The notes under the pieces: model-generated
Database searches by the model: none
Told to the model about the DNA's origin: nothing
The model's input: the letters and a program-made list of their open reading frames with translations, nothing else
Translations under genes and position numbers: made by a program
Shown: in pieces, positions 8,263 through 16,017 of the stretch
Numbering within the stretch: position 1 is the stretch's first letter
Layout: each line of letters begins with the position of its first letter
IMG/VR virus record: IMGVR_UViG_3300020390_000002
Coordinates: 1-64,000 of that record
Origin: a virus
Length of the DNA stretch: 64,000 nucleotides
Reading direction: 5' to 3' (one strand)

Positions 8263-8926
8263 GGCTTGGCCCCTTCCCCTGGGCCGAATGGGTGATGAGA
8301 TGGAGTAGCGCGTTGCCGGCGTTGATCTCGGCGAGGTCGTCGGTGAACGACTGCGTGCGCATGATCTTTTCGATGACGTCGGTGACCACGTGGGCGTCCT
8401 TGACGGGCACGCGGAACTTGATCGTCTGATGGGTGGGCGGTGCCGTGGGCTCCAGCGGCGCGGTCGTCACCGTGGTGGGCTCATCGGGGAAGCCGATGCT
8501 GTCCAGATCGATGTCGGTGGCGGCGAAGATCGCGTCCACATCGGTCATCTCGATCGGCAGCAGTTCCACCAGGGTGTCGGCGCCCAGCTCACGGAAGATG
8601 TCGGCAAGCAGCAGGCTGTCGTCGGTGCCGTAGCGGCCGTTGTCGATCAGCCCGATCTCCTTCGCCTGTGCGTCGTCGATCGGCCCCAGGTTGATGACCG
8701 GCACGCTGGCCAGACCCATGCGCTCGGCGACCTTGACGCGGTGCGCGCCGCCCAGGATTTCGAGCTGGCCGTCGGCACGCTCGCGCACCAGCACGGGCTT
8801 GAACATGCCGTTGCGACGGATGGACGCCTCGATCTTCACCTCGTTCTCGGGACCGACCACGTTCGGGTTCCACGGATTCGGGTGCAGCCGAGACGGATCG
8901 ATCTTGAGGATTTCGTGTGCGTCCAA
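8255..8926 (-). CDS. ParB-fold protein 2
   Basis: A 223-residue ParB/Srx-fold protein: P-x-x-WNPN near residue 18, FKPVLVRER near 42, the GGAHR motif at 59-63, then the helix pair. The C-terminal half is unrelated to partition ParB. I chose the TTG at 8926 because GGGAG lies eight bases before it; the ATG at 8950 has no ribosome site and adjoins the operator palindrome. It is the first gene of the 8.9-4.3 kb cluster. Confidence 0.8.
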   Translation of the reverse strand: MDAHEILKIDPSRLHPNPWNPNVVGPENEVKIEASIRRNGMFKPVLVRERADGQLEILGGAHRVKVAERMGLASVPVINLGPIDDAQAKEIGLIDNGRYGTDDSLLLADIFRELGADTLVELLPIEMTDVDAIFAATDIDLDSIGFPDEPTTVTTAPLEPTAPPTHQTIKFRVPVKDAHVVTDVIEKIMRTQSFTDDLAEINAGNALLHLITHSAQGKGPSHE

Positions 8927-8944
8927 AAAAGATTCTCCCAGGGG

Positions 8945-8973
8945 TTGCATTTAAGTCAGTGCTGACTTACTAT
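8945..8973 (+). promoter_or_regulatory. Promoter of the plus-strand operon
   Basis: TTGCAT (8945-8950), 17 bases, TACTAT (8968-8973). The operator palindrome exactly fills the spacer, so a bound protein would block RNA polymerase. The divergent minus-strand operon starts on the other side. Confidence 0.65.
8953..8968. promoter_or_regulatory. Operator palindrome in the divergent promoter region
   Basis: AAGTCAGTGCTGACTT, one mismatch from consensus, lies between the two divergent operons and inside the plus-strand promoter. Confidence 0.8.
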
Positions 8974-10696
8974 GACTGCACGTTTTATCACGAATGAGGC
9001 GCCACAGGCAACAGAAACCGTGAGCAGGATCATCCAAATAGCCCATAATGCGGTCAACGCGATGCTGGTTAAGCCAGACGAGGCCGTACAGCTAGAGGCT
9101 CAGCAGATGCTGAGCTATATGGTTGAGGGTGCAGAGCGTTCCGCGGCCTATCAGGCTGCCGAATGGGATGGTCGGTCGACGTTCTTCGACTTCCGCAACA
9201 ACGGTTTCCCCACTGGCTTCGTCGAGCTGGTCAAGCGTCGTCTGACCAAGCTCGGCTACGAGGTCAAGATCGTGCGCAAGCCCCTGCCGGCCGCGCTCGG
9301 CCCGACCCATCCGGTCGTTGACACGTTTGCGGTCGATCCCCGTTACGAGTATCAGCCGCGCACCGTGGATCTGCTGATCAAGCACGGCATGATGATCGCC
9401 CAGGTCGCCACCGGCGGCGGCAAGTCGCGCATCGCCAACCTGGCCACCGCGCGGATCAAGCGCCCCACCCTGTTCATCACCACCCGCTCGGTGCTCATGC
9501 ACCAGATGAAGGACGCCTTCGCGGCAGCCCTGAAGGTGCGGGCCGAGAACGGCGAGCCGGATCTGCGCAATGCCGAAGTTGGGGTCATGGGCGACAAGGA
9601 ATGGCGCCCGCGCGGCTATATCAACGTCGCGACCGTGCAGACCCTGGCCGCGCGGCTGCGCGAGCCCAATTTCGTGATCTCTTCGAAGAAGAAGGGCAAG
9701 GACGGCAAGCCGTTGAGCTCCGAAGAGCGCGAAGCCCTGGGCGTGGCGCAATACCGGCGCATGAAAAAGCGTCGCGAGGAGACCCTGCGGCTGCTGAGCC
9801 TGTTCCAGTTCGTGATCGCCGAGGAAGCCCATGAGGCCGGCGGCGACACCTTCTTCCAGATCATGCGCCACTGCACCCGCGCCCACTACCGGCTGGCGCT
9901 GACCGCGACGCCGTTCATGCGCGCGGACGCAGAATCGAACATGCGCCTGATGGCCTCCTGCGGGCCGATCGGCATCCGGATCACCGAGAAGCTGCTTATC
10001 GATCGCGGCATCCTCGCGACCCCGAGCTTTCGCACCATCGTGACCGGCTACGCGCCCGACAAGGACGCCCTCGCCCTCTACGAGAAACCCAAGCCCGGCA
10101 AGACGCGCATCTCGACGGTGCTGGGCAACACGTCCTCCTACCAGCGGGCCACCAAGCTCGGCATCGATTTCAACCTGGCGCGCAACCGCGCGATCGTCGG
10201 CGAGTGCGTGCGCGCGCGCCGCTACGGCCTGCCCGTGATCGTGCTCGTGAACCACACGGTCCACGGCAAGATCGTGCTGGCGATGCTGGAAGCGGCCGGC
10301 CTGAACGCGCAGTTCATCTGGGGCGACGACGACAGCGCTGCGCGCCGGGCTGCCCTGCTGGGCCTGGCCGGCGGCATGCTCGATGTCGTGATCGGCTCCA
10401 CGATCCTCGACGTGGGCGTCGATGTGCCCAGTGTCGGGATGATCATTCTGGCCGGCGGCGGCAAGGCTGAAGTGGCCCTGCGTCAGCGCATCGGCCGCGC
10501 GCTGCGCGAGAAGAAGGACGGCCGCCCCAATCGCGCCTTCATCGTCGACTTCGCCGACGACTTCAATATCCACCTGCGCCGGCACGCCATGACCCGACGC
10601 GCAATCGTCGCGGACACCCCCGGCTTCGTCGAGAACCAACTGCCTGTCGGGGCGGACTTCGACTTCACCGGCTTCGAATTACAGGAGATCGCATGA
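8972..10696 (+). CDS. UvsW-like superfamily 2 DNA helicase
   Basis: A 574-residue (maximal) helicase resembling T4 UvsW, which remodels stalled forks, R-loops and branched DNA. The N-terminal domain has an EWDGR segment like the UvsW NWDGR. Then follow motif I ATGGGKSR (146-153), a DEAH-type motif II written AEEAHE (about 283-288), motif III LTATPF and the C-terminal motif VI RQRIGRALRE. The start is uncertain: the first ATG (8972) overlaps the promoter -10 and has no ribosome site. The ATG at 9107 (residue 46) follows AGAGG and is the best-supported alternative, though a start at 9062 would keep more of the UvsW-like N-terminus. The gene overlaps the transglycosylase downstream (ATGA). Confidence 0.85.
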   Translation: MTARFITNEAPQATETVSRIIQIAHNAVNAMLVKPDEAVQLEAQQMLSYMVEGAERSAAYQAAEWDGRSTFFDFRNNGFPTGFVELVKRRLTKLGYEVKIVRKPLPAALGPTHPVVDTFAVDPRYEYQPRTVDLLIKHGMMIAQVATGGGKSRIANLATARIKRPTLFITTRSVLMHQMKDAFAAALKVRAENGEPDLRNAEVGVMGDKEWRPRGYINVATVQTLAARLREPNFVISSKKKGKDGKPLSSEEREALGVAQYRRMKKRREETLRLLSLFQFVIAEEAHEAGGDTFFQIMRHCTRAHYRLALTATPFMRADAESNMRLMASCGPIGIRITEKLLIDRGILATPSFRTIVTGYAPDKDALALYEKPKPGKTRISTVLGNTSSYQRATKLGIDFNLARNRAIVGECVRARRYGLPVIVLVNHTVHGKIVLAMLEAAGLNAQFIWGDDDSAARRAALLGLAGGMLDVVIGSTILDVGVDVPSVGMIILAGGGKAEVALRQRIGRALREKKDGRPNRAFIVDFADDFNIHLRRHAMTRRAIVADTPGFVENQLPVGADFDFTGFELQEIA

Positions 10697-11232
10697 ACCT
10701 TGAGCCCATCGTGAAGACGTCGGCCGTCGCCGCGGCAAAGCGTCACAGCATCCCGTCCCCGCTGGTGCTGGCCATGATCGTGGTCGAGTCCGCCGGCAAC
10801 ACCTTCGCCACCCGCTTCGAGTCGCATTACCGCTACTGCTGGAACATGCGCTCGAATCAGCCGTTCACCGCCCGCGGCGTCGATGCCAGCGGCTCCACCG
10901 CGCCGTCCGGCTTCCCGGGCTTCGGCGGCATGTCCGCCAACACCGAGTGGGTCTTCCAGAAGACCAGCTGGGGCCTGCTGCAGCTCATGGGTGCCAACGC
11001 GCGCGCCTACGGCTTCCGCGAAGAGATGCCGCGGCTGTGCAAGATCGACCTGGGTCTGGAATACGGCTGTCTGCATCTGGCGCGCTGCCGCGACCGCTGG
11101 CTGAAGAGCAACGGCTGGGCCGGCGTGCTTGACGCCTACAACGACGGCAACGGCGCCATCGAATACAAGCGCGACTACCCACACAAGGTGGCGGAGGTGT
11201 CGATCGACGCCCGCGAGATTCTCGGCCTCTAG
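10693..11232 (+). CDS. Lytic transglycosylase-like endolysin
   Basis: A 179-residue protein with the fold pattern of SLT/lysozyme-like transglycosylases: the catalytic Glu in VVESAGN (residue 32) after a LVLAMIV helix, then GLLQLMG and a C-terminal VLDAYNDGNG stretch typical of the family. These enzymes cleave peptidoglycan between MurNAc and GlcNAc. No signal peptide is obvious. A small lipoprotein gene follows 39 bases downstream, so a lysis role is likely; a virion-associated role is also possible. The start overlaps the helicase stop (ATGA). Confidence 0.82.
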   Translation: MNLEPIVKTSAVAAAKRHSIPSPLVLAMIVVESAGNTFATRFESHYRYCWNMRSNQPFTARGVDASGSTAPSGFPGFGGMSANTEWVFQKTSWGLLQLMGANARAYGFREEMPRLCKIDLGLEYGCLHLARCRDRWLKSNGWAGVLDAYNDGNGAIEYKRDYPHKVAEVSIDAREILGL

Positions 11233-11271
11233 TTCATCCACGCGCGCGAGCGCACAACCCAAGGAGACGAT

Positions 11272-11406
11272 ATGAAGAAAGCCCTGTCCGTCCTGGCCCT
11301 GATCGCAGTTCTGGCCCTGGCCGCCTGCAGCCAGCCGACCGAGGAAGACCTGAAGGACAACAACTTCGGCCAGATCCAGTCGGAAGAAACCGTCGTTATC
11401 TGCTGA
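11272..11406 (+). CDS. 44-residue lipoprotein, spanin candidate
   Basis: A tiny secreted protein with a basic N-terminus, a hydrophobic stretch and a lipobox LAAC ending at Cys19, leaving only about 26 mature residues. AAGGAG lies seven bases before the ATG. Outer-membrane spanin subunits (Rz1-type) are small lipoproteins encoded beside endolysins, which fits the position, but no inner-membrane partner is evident nearby. The stop overlaps the DHH gene start. Confidence 0.75.
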   Translation: MKKALSVLALIAVLALAACSQPTEEDLKDNNFGQIQSEETVVIC

Positions 11407-12323
11407 TGAAAAAAGCACCCCTGGTCATTTACCACCACCCTTGCGCCGACGGCATGGCCGCGGCGTGGGCGGTTCGGCTTGCGCTGCCGAACGCCGAGTT
11501 CGTGCCCTCTCATTACGGCACGAACCCGCCCGACGTCACCGGACGTGACGTCATCCTCGTGGACTTCTCCTACAGCGCCGATGTGCTGCGCGAGATGAGC
11601 GCGACCGCGAACACCATCCTGGTGATCGACCACCACGAGTCGGCGGCGAATGACCTGGGGGCGCTTCGGCGCCCGCCCAAGGGCGCCTACCGCCCGGACA
11701 GCTGGAGCTGGAACGTGGTCGAACCGACCCACTGCCCGGTCTTCGCGATCTTCGACATGACGCACTCCGGCTGCGTGCTGGCGTTCCACTACTTCAACCC
11801 GCTGCTGATTCCGCCGCTGCTGCTTCTGCACCTCGAGGATCGAGACCTCTGGCGCTTTCACATGCACGGCACGGAAGAAATCCAGGCTGCGGTCTTCTCC
11901 CATCCCTTCGACATCGACGTCTACGACCGGCTGATGGCGATGGACGTCGAAAAGCTCTACCGCGACGGCAAGCCGATCCTGCGCAAGTATCACCGCGACA
12001 TCGACGAGATCCTGTCCGCCCAGGTTCGTCTGATGACGATCGCCGGGCACGAGGTGCCGGTGGTCAACTGCTCGAAGGTGTTCGGCTCGGACGCGGCCAA
12101 CGAACTGTGCAAGCGCAACCCCGATGCGCCGTTCACGGCCTACTACTATGACCGCGCGGACTGTCGCGAAATCTCGCTGCGCACCATTCGGGACGACGTG
12201 AACGTCGCCGAGATCGCCGAGACCTATGGCGGTGGCGGGCACCGCAAGGCAGCCGGATTCATCACGGCCCTGGACTGGAACGGCGACATCACCATCAAGG
12301 AGGTCACATGCGCGGCGTGCTGA
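11406..12323 (+). CDS. DHH-family phosphoesterase
   Basis: A 305-residue DHH/DHHA1 enzyme. It has an N-terminal H-x-x-x-ADG metal motif near residues 11-16, Asp in LVDFSYS (about 53), the DHH triad at residues 75-77, and the C-terminal DHHA1 glycine motif GGGGHRKAAG near 283. The family includes oligoribonuclease NrnA, RecJ and cyclic dinucleotide phosphodiesterases. Phage members may degrade nanoRNA or signalling nucleotides used in host defence; the substrate cannot be told from sequence. It is translationally coupled to the lipoprotein gene. Confidence 0.85.
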   Translation: MKKAPLVIYHHPCADGMAAAWAVRLALPNAEFVPSHYGTNPPDVTGRDVILVDFSYSADVLREMSATANTILVIDHHESAANDLGALRRPPKGAYRPDSWSWNVVEPTHCPVFAIFDMTHSGCVLAFHYFNPLLIPPLLLLHLEDRDLWRFHMHGTEEIQAAVFSHPFDIDVYDRLMAMDVEKLYRDGKPILRKYHRDIDEILSAQVRLMTIAGHEVPVVNCSKVFGSDAANELCKRNPDAPFTAYYYDRADCREISLRTIRDDVNVAEIAETYGGGGHRKAAGFITALDWNGDITIKEVTCAAC

Positions 12324-12586
12324 TTCTGAATGCAATGATCCTGGTGGCGGTTCTGGTGGGCGTGGCGACCGGGCACCCGGAAGCGCTGCTCGGCGCGCTG
12401 ATGCTGATCCCGATGCCGCACCCCGACATCACCTACCTCACCGAAGAGGCAGGCGTCGATGACGATTACCAGGTGACCGACGCCACCGGCTTCATCGGCT
12501 TCATCGACACCAACGATTACGAGGACGACTGGGAGGAAGACGACATAACCCAGCCGAATGTTGCGCGAGACACTGCACTACTATAA
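12308..12586 (+). CDS. Small membrane protein with acidic tail
   Basis: A 92-residue protein with one or two hydrophobic segments in residues 4-36 and a very acidic C-terminal half. It overlaps the DHH gene end. The end of this gene contains the promoter for the next one. The function is unknown; a membrane anchor with a cytosolic acidic tail is what can be seen. Confidence 0.6.
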   Translation: MRGVLILNAMILVAVLVGVATGHPEALLGALMLIPMPHPDITYLTEEAGVDDDYQVTDATGFIGFIDTNDYEDDWEEDDITQPNVARDTALL

Positions 12587-12589
12587 AAT
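12561..12589 (+). promoter_or_regulatory. Promoter of the RHH-like gene
   Basis: TTGCGC (12561-12566), 17 bases, TAAAAT (12584-12589). No operator palindrome is present, which would suit a gene needed when the others are repressed. Confidence 0.6.
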
Positions 12590-12629
12590 TAGTTCAGTTT
12601 CGAAAGCACAACAACGCAAGGAGTTCACA

Positions 12630-12899
12630 ATGGAAAAGAAGCGTATCAGCGTCACCTTCACCGAGGAAAGCCATGCCCGGATGAAGGAGATCAAGAAGGC
12701 CGCCGGCCTGTCCAGCCAGGACGCCGCGATCTCGATGATCATCGAGCATATCCCGCTGGATCAGGTCCGCGAGATGGGCGACAAGCATCGCGCCGAAGTC
12801 GAAGCTGACAAGCAGCGTCGCACCGATGCCCGGGCGCGATTCAACCAGCTGCCCGTCGAAGAGATGGAACGGCTGATGGCCCAGGCCGAAAGCAATTAA
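12630..12899 (+). CDS. Small ribbon-helix-helix-like protein
   Basis: An 89-residue basic protein. The N-terminus (KKRISVTFTEESHARMKEI) reads as a beta strand followed by two helices, as in ribbon-helix-helix (MetJ/Arc) regulators, and a charged helical C-terminus follows. AAGGAG lies seven bases before the ATG. It has its own promoter without an operator site and is followed by a hairpin, so it is a single-gene unit. Dimeric RHH proteins bind palindromes, which makes this a candidate for the phage-wide regulator. That link is inference. Confidence 0.6.
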   Translation: MEKKRISVTFTEESHARMKEIKKAAGLSSQDAAISMIIEHIPLDQVREMGDKHRAEVEADKQRRTDARARFNQLPVEEMERLMAQAESN

Positions 12900-12906
12900 C
12901 CCACGC

Positions 12907-12929
12907 ACTATCCGGCCCCGCCGGATAGT
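12907..12929 (+). terminator. Hairpin after the RHH-like gene
   Basis: A perfect 10-bp stem (ACTATCCGGC / GCCGGATAGT) with a 3-base loop and no T run. It may be a weak terminator or an RNA-processing site. Confidence 0.45.
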
Positions 12930-12944
12930 TGCGCCCAGAAACTA

Positions 12945-12960
12945 CAGTCAGGAGTGACTT
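12945..12960. promoter_or_regulatory. Degenerate operator-like site
   Basis: CAGTCAGGAGTGACTT keeps both arms of the palindrome but not the centre, and the AGGAG in it also serves as the ribosome site of the next gene. Confidence 0.4.
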
Positions 12961-12964
12961 ATCT

Positions 12965-13408
12965 ATGAGCGACGACGAATTCGACCGTCAAGCCCCGACC
13001 GACCCGAGTCAGATCGTCGTCGGCTCGATCGTGCGCGCAGCCTTCACGGTGCGCGACGACCTGCGCAACACCGGCCCCGTGAAGGGCGAGCTCGGCGTCT
13101 GCCTCGCGGTCCTGCCGCGGCCCCACGGGCAGCAGACCCGCATCGTGCTGTTCCATTCCGGCCCCCTGATGACCTTCACGCTGGAGGGCGTCGAACGCCA
13201 TTTGTGGCCCGAGGGTCGCGTGGTCGAGGGCCTGACCAGCTACCAGCTCAACCTGGAAGACGAATATCAGAGCGTCATGAAGCAGTGGAGCCAGGGCTAT
13301 TTCAACGAAGCCTGGACATTCCGCGCGCCGCGGCTTGTGGCCTCGAATCCCGAAAAGCGTTCGACCGCGAGCGCCGACACCAAGACCACCCCCAACGGAG
13401 CCGCCTGA
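12965..13408 (+). CDS. Hypothetical protein, 147 residues
   Basis: A soluble, probably beta-rich protein (GSIVRAAFTVRDD..., FTLEGVERHLWPEG) with a disordered Ser/Thr/Lys tail. The ATG at 12965 was preferred over the upstream TTG because of the AGGAG ten bases before it. It overlaps the next gene (TGATG). The family is not recognised. Confidence 0.6.
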   Translation: MSDDEFDRQAPTDPSQIVVGSIVRAAFTVRDDLRNTGPVKGELGVCLAVLPRPHGQQTRIVLFHSGPLMTFTLEGVERHLWPEGRVVEGLTSYQLNLEDEYQSVMKQWSQGYFNEAWTFRAPRLVASNPEKRSTASADTKTTPNGAA

Positions 13409-13677
13409 TGATTACCCTGATCTGCACGCGCGGCAATGTCGAGCGCATCGTGTCGACCACCGGCCCGGTCGACAAGGCCACCGCCACCGACGTCGTGACC
13501 TTCGTGGCCGATGGCCAGCATTACTGCGTGTCGTCCGCCGCCCGTGACGGCGCCGAAGGGCATTACGAGTCGATTCAGGTGTTTGGCGCGTCGGGCGCTC
13601 ACCTGCAGACCGTCTCCATCGCGCAGCGGCCGGCTGTCGAGCCCCCTCAAGAAGAAGAAGGCCAGGCCGATGGGTAA
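13408..13677 (+). CDS. Hypothetical protein, 89 residues
   Basis: Short beta-rich N-terminal region and an acidic Pro/Glu tail. The start overlaps the previous stop (TGATG) and the end overlaps the next gene, so it is part of a three-gene coupled unit. The function is unknown. Confidence 0.55.
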   Translation: MITLICTRGNVERIVSTTGPVDKATATDVVTFVADGQHYCVSSAARDGAEGHYESIQVFGASGAHLQTVSIAQRPAVEPPQEEEGQADG

Positions 13678-13828
13678 GCGCTACGACGTGGTGCTGGTCG
13701 ACTACCTTGAAGACGGCACGATCTACGACTACGCGACCTTCCCCGACTGCGGGCTGCTGCGTCGCTGCGTGCTGACTTTTGCGGCAATGACGCTCGGCTA
13801 CGAGGTCGAGTTCCATCCCACGAAATAA
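13670..13828 (+). CDS. Hypothetical protein, 52 residues
   Basis: A small protein beginning MGKRYDVVLVDYLEDGT; two Cys and a short beta pattern are visible. It overlaps the previous gene by eight bases, with GAAGAAGG as ribosome site. The function is unknown. Confidence 0.55.
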   Translation: MGKRYDVVLVDYLEDGTIYDYATFPDCGLLRRCVLTFAAMTLGYEVEFHPTK

Positions 13829-13864
13829 TCCATCCCCAGCACTGGATTTATCTTCACATTGCGC

Positions 13865-13886
13865 GATAATAGCTCAGTATTGAGCG
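13865..13886 (+). promoter_or_regulatory. Promoter -10 with operator-like palindrome
   Basis: A GATAAT -10-like element (13865-13870) is followed at once by AGCTCAGTATTGAGCG (13871-13886), an imperfect relative of the dispersed palindrome. It sits about 150 bases before the 14033 gene in an AT-rich gap. No convincing -35 is visible. Confidence 0.4.
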
Positions 13887-14032
13887 AATAAATCCGATCG
13901 CGCGTCCTTATAGACGTTCGTATTAGATTCCTTCAATCAGCAAGTTATGGACGCTCGGTAAGCTCAATTTTAATTGTGTTAAAGCTGAAACTGCACACTT
14001 TCCGATAAATCACTAATAATGCAGGAGAACTG

Positions 14033-14470
14033 ATGTATACCGAGCTACACCTCACCGCCATGTTATCCGCTGACACGCCCACGGACGTGATCGACACGAT
14101 CAAGCGCATGACTGGCCAGTCCAACGATCCGATCCGCAAGCCGGACCATGCCCTGTTCCAGATTCCGGGCTGGGATTCGATGCTTCAGTCGGATTCGGCC
14201 CTGTTTGCTGGCATTACCTACAGCCGTATCGAGCAGCGCAACGCCAGCGGACGCTACGCCCTGTCGGTGCATTGCAATTTCCGCACCGAAGAGAAGTTGC
14301 CCGCCTTCCTGGAATGGATCTGGCAATACATCGACAGCGCGCCGGGCCGCTTCATCGGCTATCACCGCCGCGAGGGCGAGGCGGACCCCACCCTGATCTA
14401 CGTCCCCAAACCCGAAATGCTCGAGCCCAGCGAGGCGCTCGTCGAAGTGGACATGGCGGGCTACGAATGA
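14033..14470 (+). CDS. Hypothetical protein upstream of RtcB
   Basis: A 145-residue alpha/beta protein beginning MYTELHL. Proteins of this look are common, uncharacterised phage genes. AGGAG lies seven bases before the ATG, and the stop overlaps the rtcB start, so the two are co-translated. No catalytic motif is visible. Confidence 0.65.
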   Translation: MYTELHLTAMLSADTPTDVIDTIKRMTGQSNDPIRKPDHALFQIPGWDSMLQSDSALFAGITYSRIEQRNASGRYALSVHCNFRTEEKLPAFLEWIWQYIDSAPGRFIGYHRREGEADPTLIYVPKPEMLEPSEALVEVDMAGYE

Positions 14471-15690
14471 GCACCCAGCACTACATCTACGACGGCAGCG
14501 CCCGTCACCCGATCAAGGGCTGGACCAACGGCGTCGTCGTCGAACACGAGGCGCAGCAGCAGCTGCGCAACATCGCCAACCTGCCCTTCATCCATAAGCA
14601 CGTCGCGGTCATGCCCGACGTCCACTTCGGCAAGGGCGCGACGGTCGGCTCGGTGATCCCGACCCGCAAGGCGATCGTGCCGGCGGCGGTGGGTGTCGAC
14701 ATCGGCTGCGGCATGTGCGCCGTGCGCACCTCGCTGTCGGCCGCCGACCTGCCCGAGTCCATGCGGGCCGTGCGTGCCGAGATCGAGCACGCCATTCCGC
14801 ACGGCGGCCCGGGCGTCAAGGGCTCCTGGAAGGAAGCCGGGCGCTACGGCACGCCCAACAGCGTGGCCCGGCTCTGGCGCGATCGTTTCGAGCAGCCCTA
14901 CAAGGCGCTGCTCGACAAGCACCGGCATGCGTCGTCGAAGGCGACCGCGGATCAGCTGGGCACGCTCGGCGGCGGCAACCACTTCATCGAGGTCTGTCTC
15001 GACGAGGACGACCGCGTCTGGGTGATGCTGCATTCCGGCTCGCGCGGCCTGGGCAATCGCATCGGCAGCTACTTCATCGACCAGGCCAAGGAGCTGATGG
15101 CGCAGATGCACATCGAGCTGCCCGATCGCGATCTGGCCTATCTGCCGGAGGGCGTCCCGCTGTTCGCGGACTACTGGAGCGCGCTGCAGCTCGCGCAGGA
15201 CTTCGCGCGTGCATCGCGTGACGTCATGCTCGATCGCACGCTGGAAGCGCTGCGCAAGCACTTGCCGCCCTTCGTGCTCACGGAGCAAGCAATAAATTGC
15301 CACCACAATTACGTCGCGCTGGAGAACCACTACGGCGAGAACGTCTATGTGACCCGCAAGGGCGCCGTGCGCGCTCGGGAGAACGACCTGGGGATCATCC
15401 CTGGTTCGATGGGCACCGGCAGCTTCATCGTGCGTGGCAAGGGCAACCCCGAGAGCTTCTGCAGCTGCTCGCACGGCGCCGGCCGCGCGATGAGTCGCGG
15501 TGCTGCCAAGCGCGCGATCTCGCTCGAGGACCACGCGAAGGCGATGACCGGCATCGAGGCCCGGCTGGATGCCGGCGTGCTCGACGAATCGCCCGCCGCC
15601 TACAAGGACATCAATGCGGTCATGGCCGCGCAATCAGACCTGATCGAAGTCGTCTATCGGCTGCGTCAGATCGTCAACGTGAAGGGGTAG
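14467..15690 (+). CDS. rtcB: RNA-splicing ligase RtcB
   Basis: A 407-residue RtcB, the ligase that joins 2',3'-cyclic phosphate (or 3'-phosphate) and 5'-hydroxyl RNA ends using GTP and manganese. Visible family motifs: GVDIGCGM with the metal-binding Cys81, LGTLGGGNHFIEV, MLHSGSRGLG, CHHNY and the C-terminal CSHGAGR holding the guanylylated His. The ATG at 14467 overlaps the preceding stop; longer frames read into the upstream gene. In phages RtcB can repair tRNAs cut by host anticodon nucleases. No tRNA genes are in this window. Confidence 0.95.
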   Translation: MSTQHYIYDGSARHPIKGWTNGVVVEHEAQQQLRNIANLPFIHKHVAVMPDVHFGKGATVGSVIPTRKAIVPAAVGVDIGCGMCAVRTSLSAADLPESMRAVRAEIEHAIPHGGPGVKGSWKEAGRYGTPNSVARLWRDRFEQPYKALLDKHRHASSKATADQLGTLGGGNHFIEVCLDEDDRVWVMLHSGSRGLGNRIGSYFIDQAKELMAQMHIELPDRDLAYLPEGVPLFADYWSALQLAQDFARASRDVMLDRTLEALRKHLPPFVLTEQAINCHHNYVALENHYGENVYVTRKGAVRARENDLGIIPGSMGTGSFIVRGKGNPESFCSCSHGAGRAMSRGAAKRAISLEDHAKAMTGIEARLDAGVLDESPAAYKDINAVMAAQSDLIEVVYRLRQIVNVKG

Positions 15691-15693
15691 CCA

Positions 15694-16017
15694 ATGGAAA
15701 AGATTCTCGATGAAATCCGCGCCGAGCGCGAAAAGCAGATCGCCAAGTTCGGCGGCGTCGAGCGCGACGCGCGCGACGCGCGCTACGTCAATGCCGAACT
15801 GGCGCGTGGCGCGGGCGCCTACATCATGGCCGGCGTCGGTCAGCAGCAGCTTTCGCCGCTCTCCCCGCGTGCGCTCAAGGCTCTGTGGCCCTTCCCGATC
15901 GAGACCCTGAAGCTCGAGGACGCGCGGCGGAACCTGATCAAGGGCATCGCTATGGCGGTGGCCCAGGTCGAGGCGTGGGACGCGGATCAGAACGCGACCT
16001 TCGACAGCGCCCAATGA
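15694..16017 (+). CDS. Hypothetical phage protein, 107 residues
   Basis: A helical protein with an ERE-KQ start, a WPFP segment and a C-terminal helix (RRNLIKGIAMAVAQVEAWD). This order recalls a common, uncharacterised phage family with a WPW segment and an RRNLVKA helix. It lies three bases after rtcB and overlaps the next gene. Confidence 0.65.
   Translation: MEKILDEIRAEREKQIAKFGGVERDARDARYVNAELARGAGAYIMAGVGQQQLSPLSPRALKALWPFPIETLKLEDARRNLIKGIAMAVAQVEAWDADQNATFDSAQ

Noticed and set aside
7453-8926. Plasmid-type ParABS partition system
   Set aside because: No ParA ATPase and no HTH in the ParB-fold proteins; the ABC ATPase is of a different superfamily.
9092-10639. A 515-codon frame antisense to the helicase
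   Set aside because: Long antisense frames are expected in GC-rich genes; composition is His/Asp/Val shadow type and the sense strand has a clear helicase.
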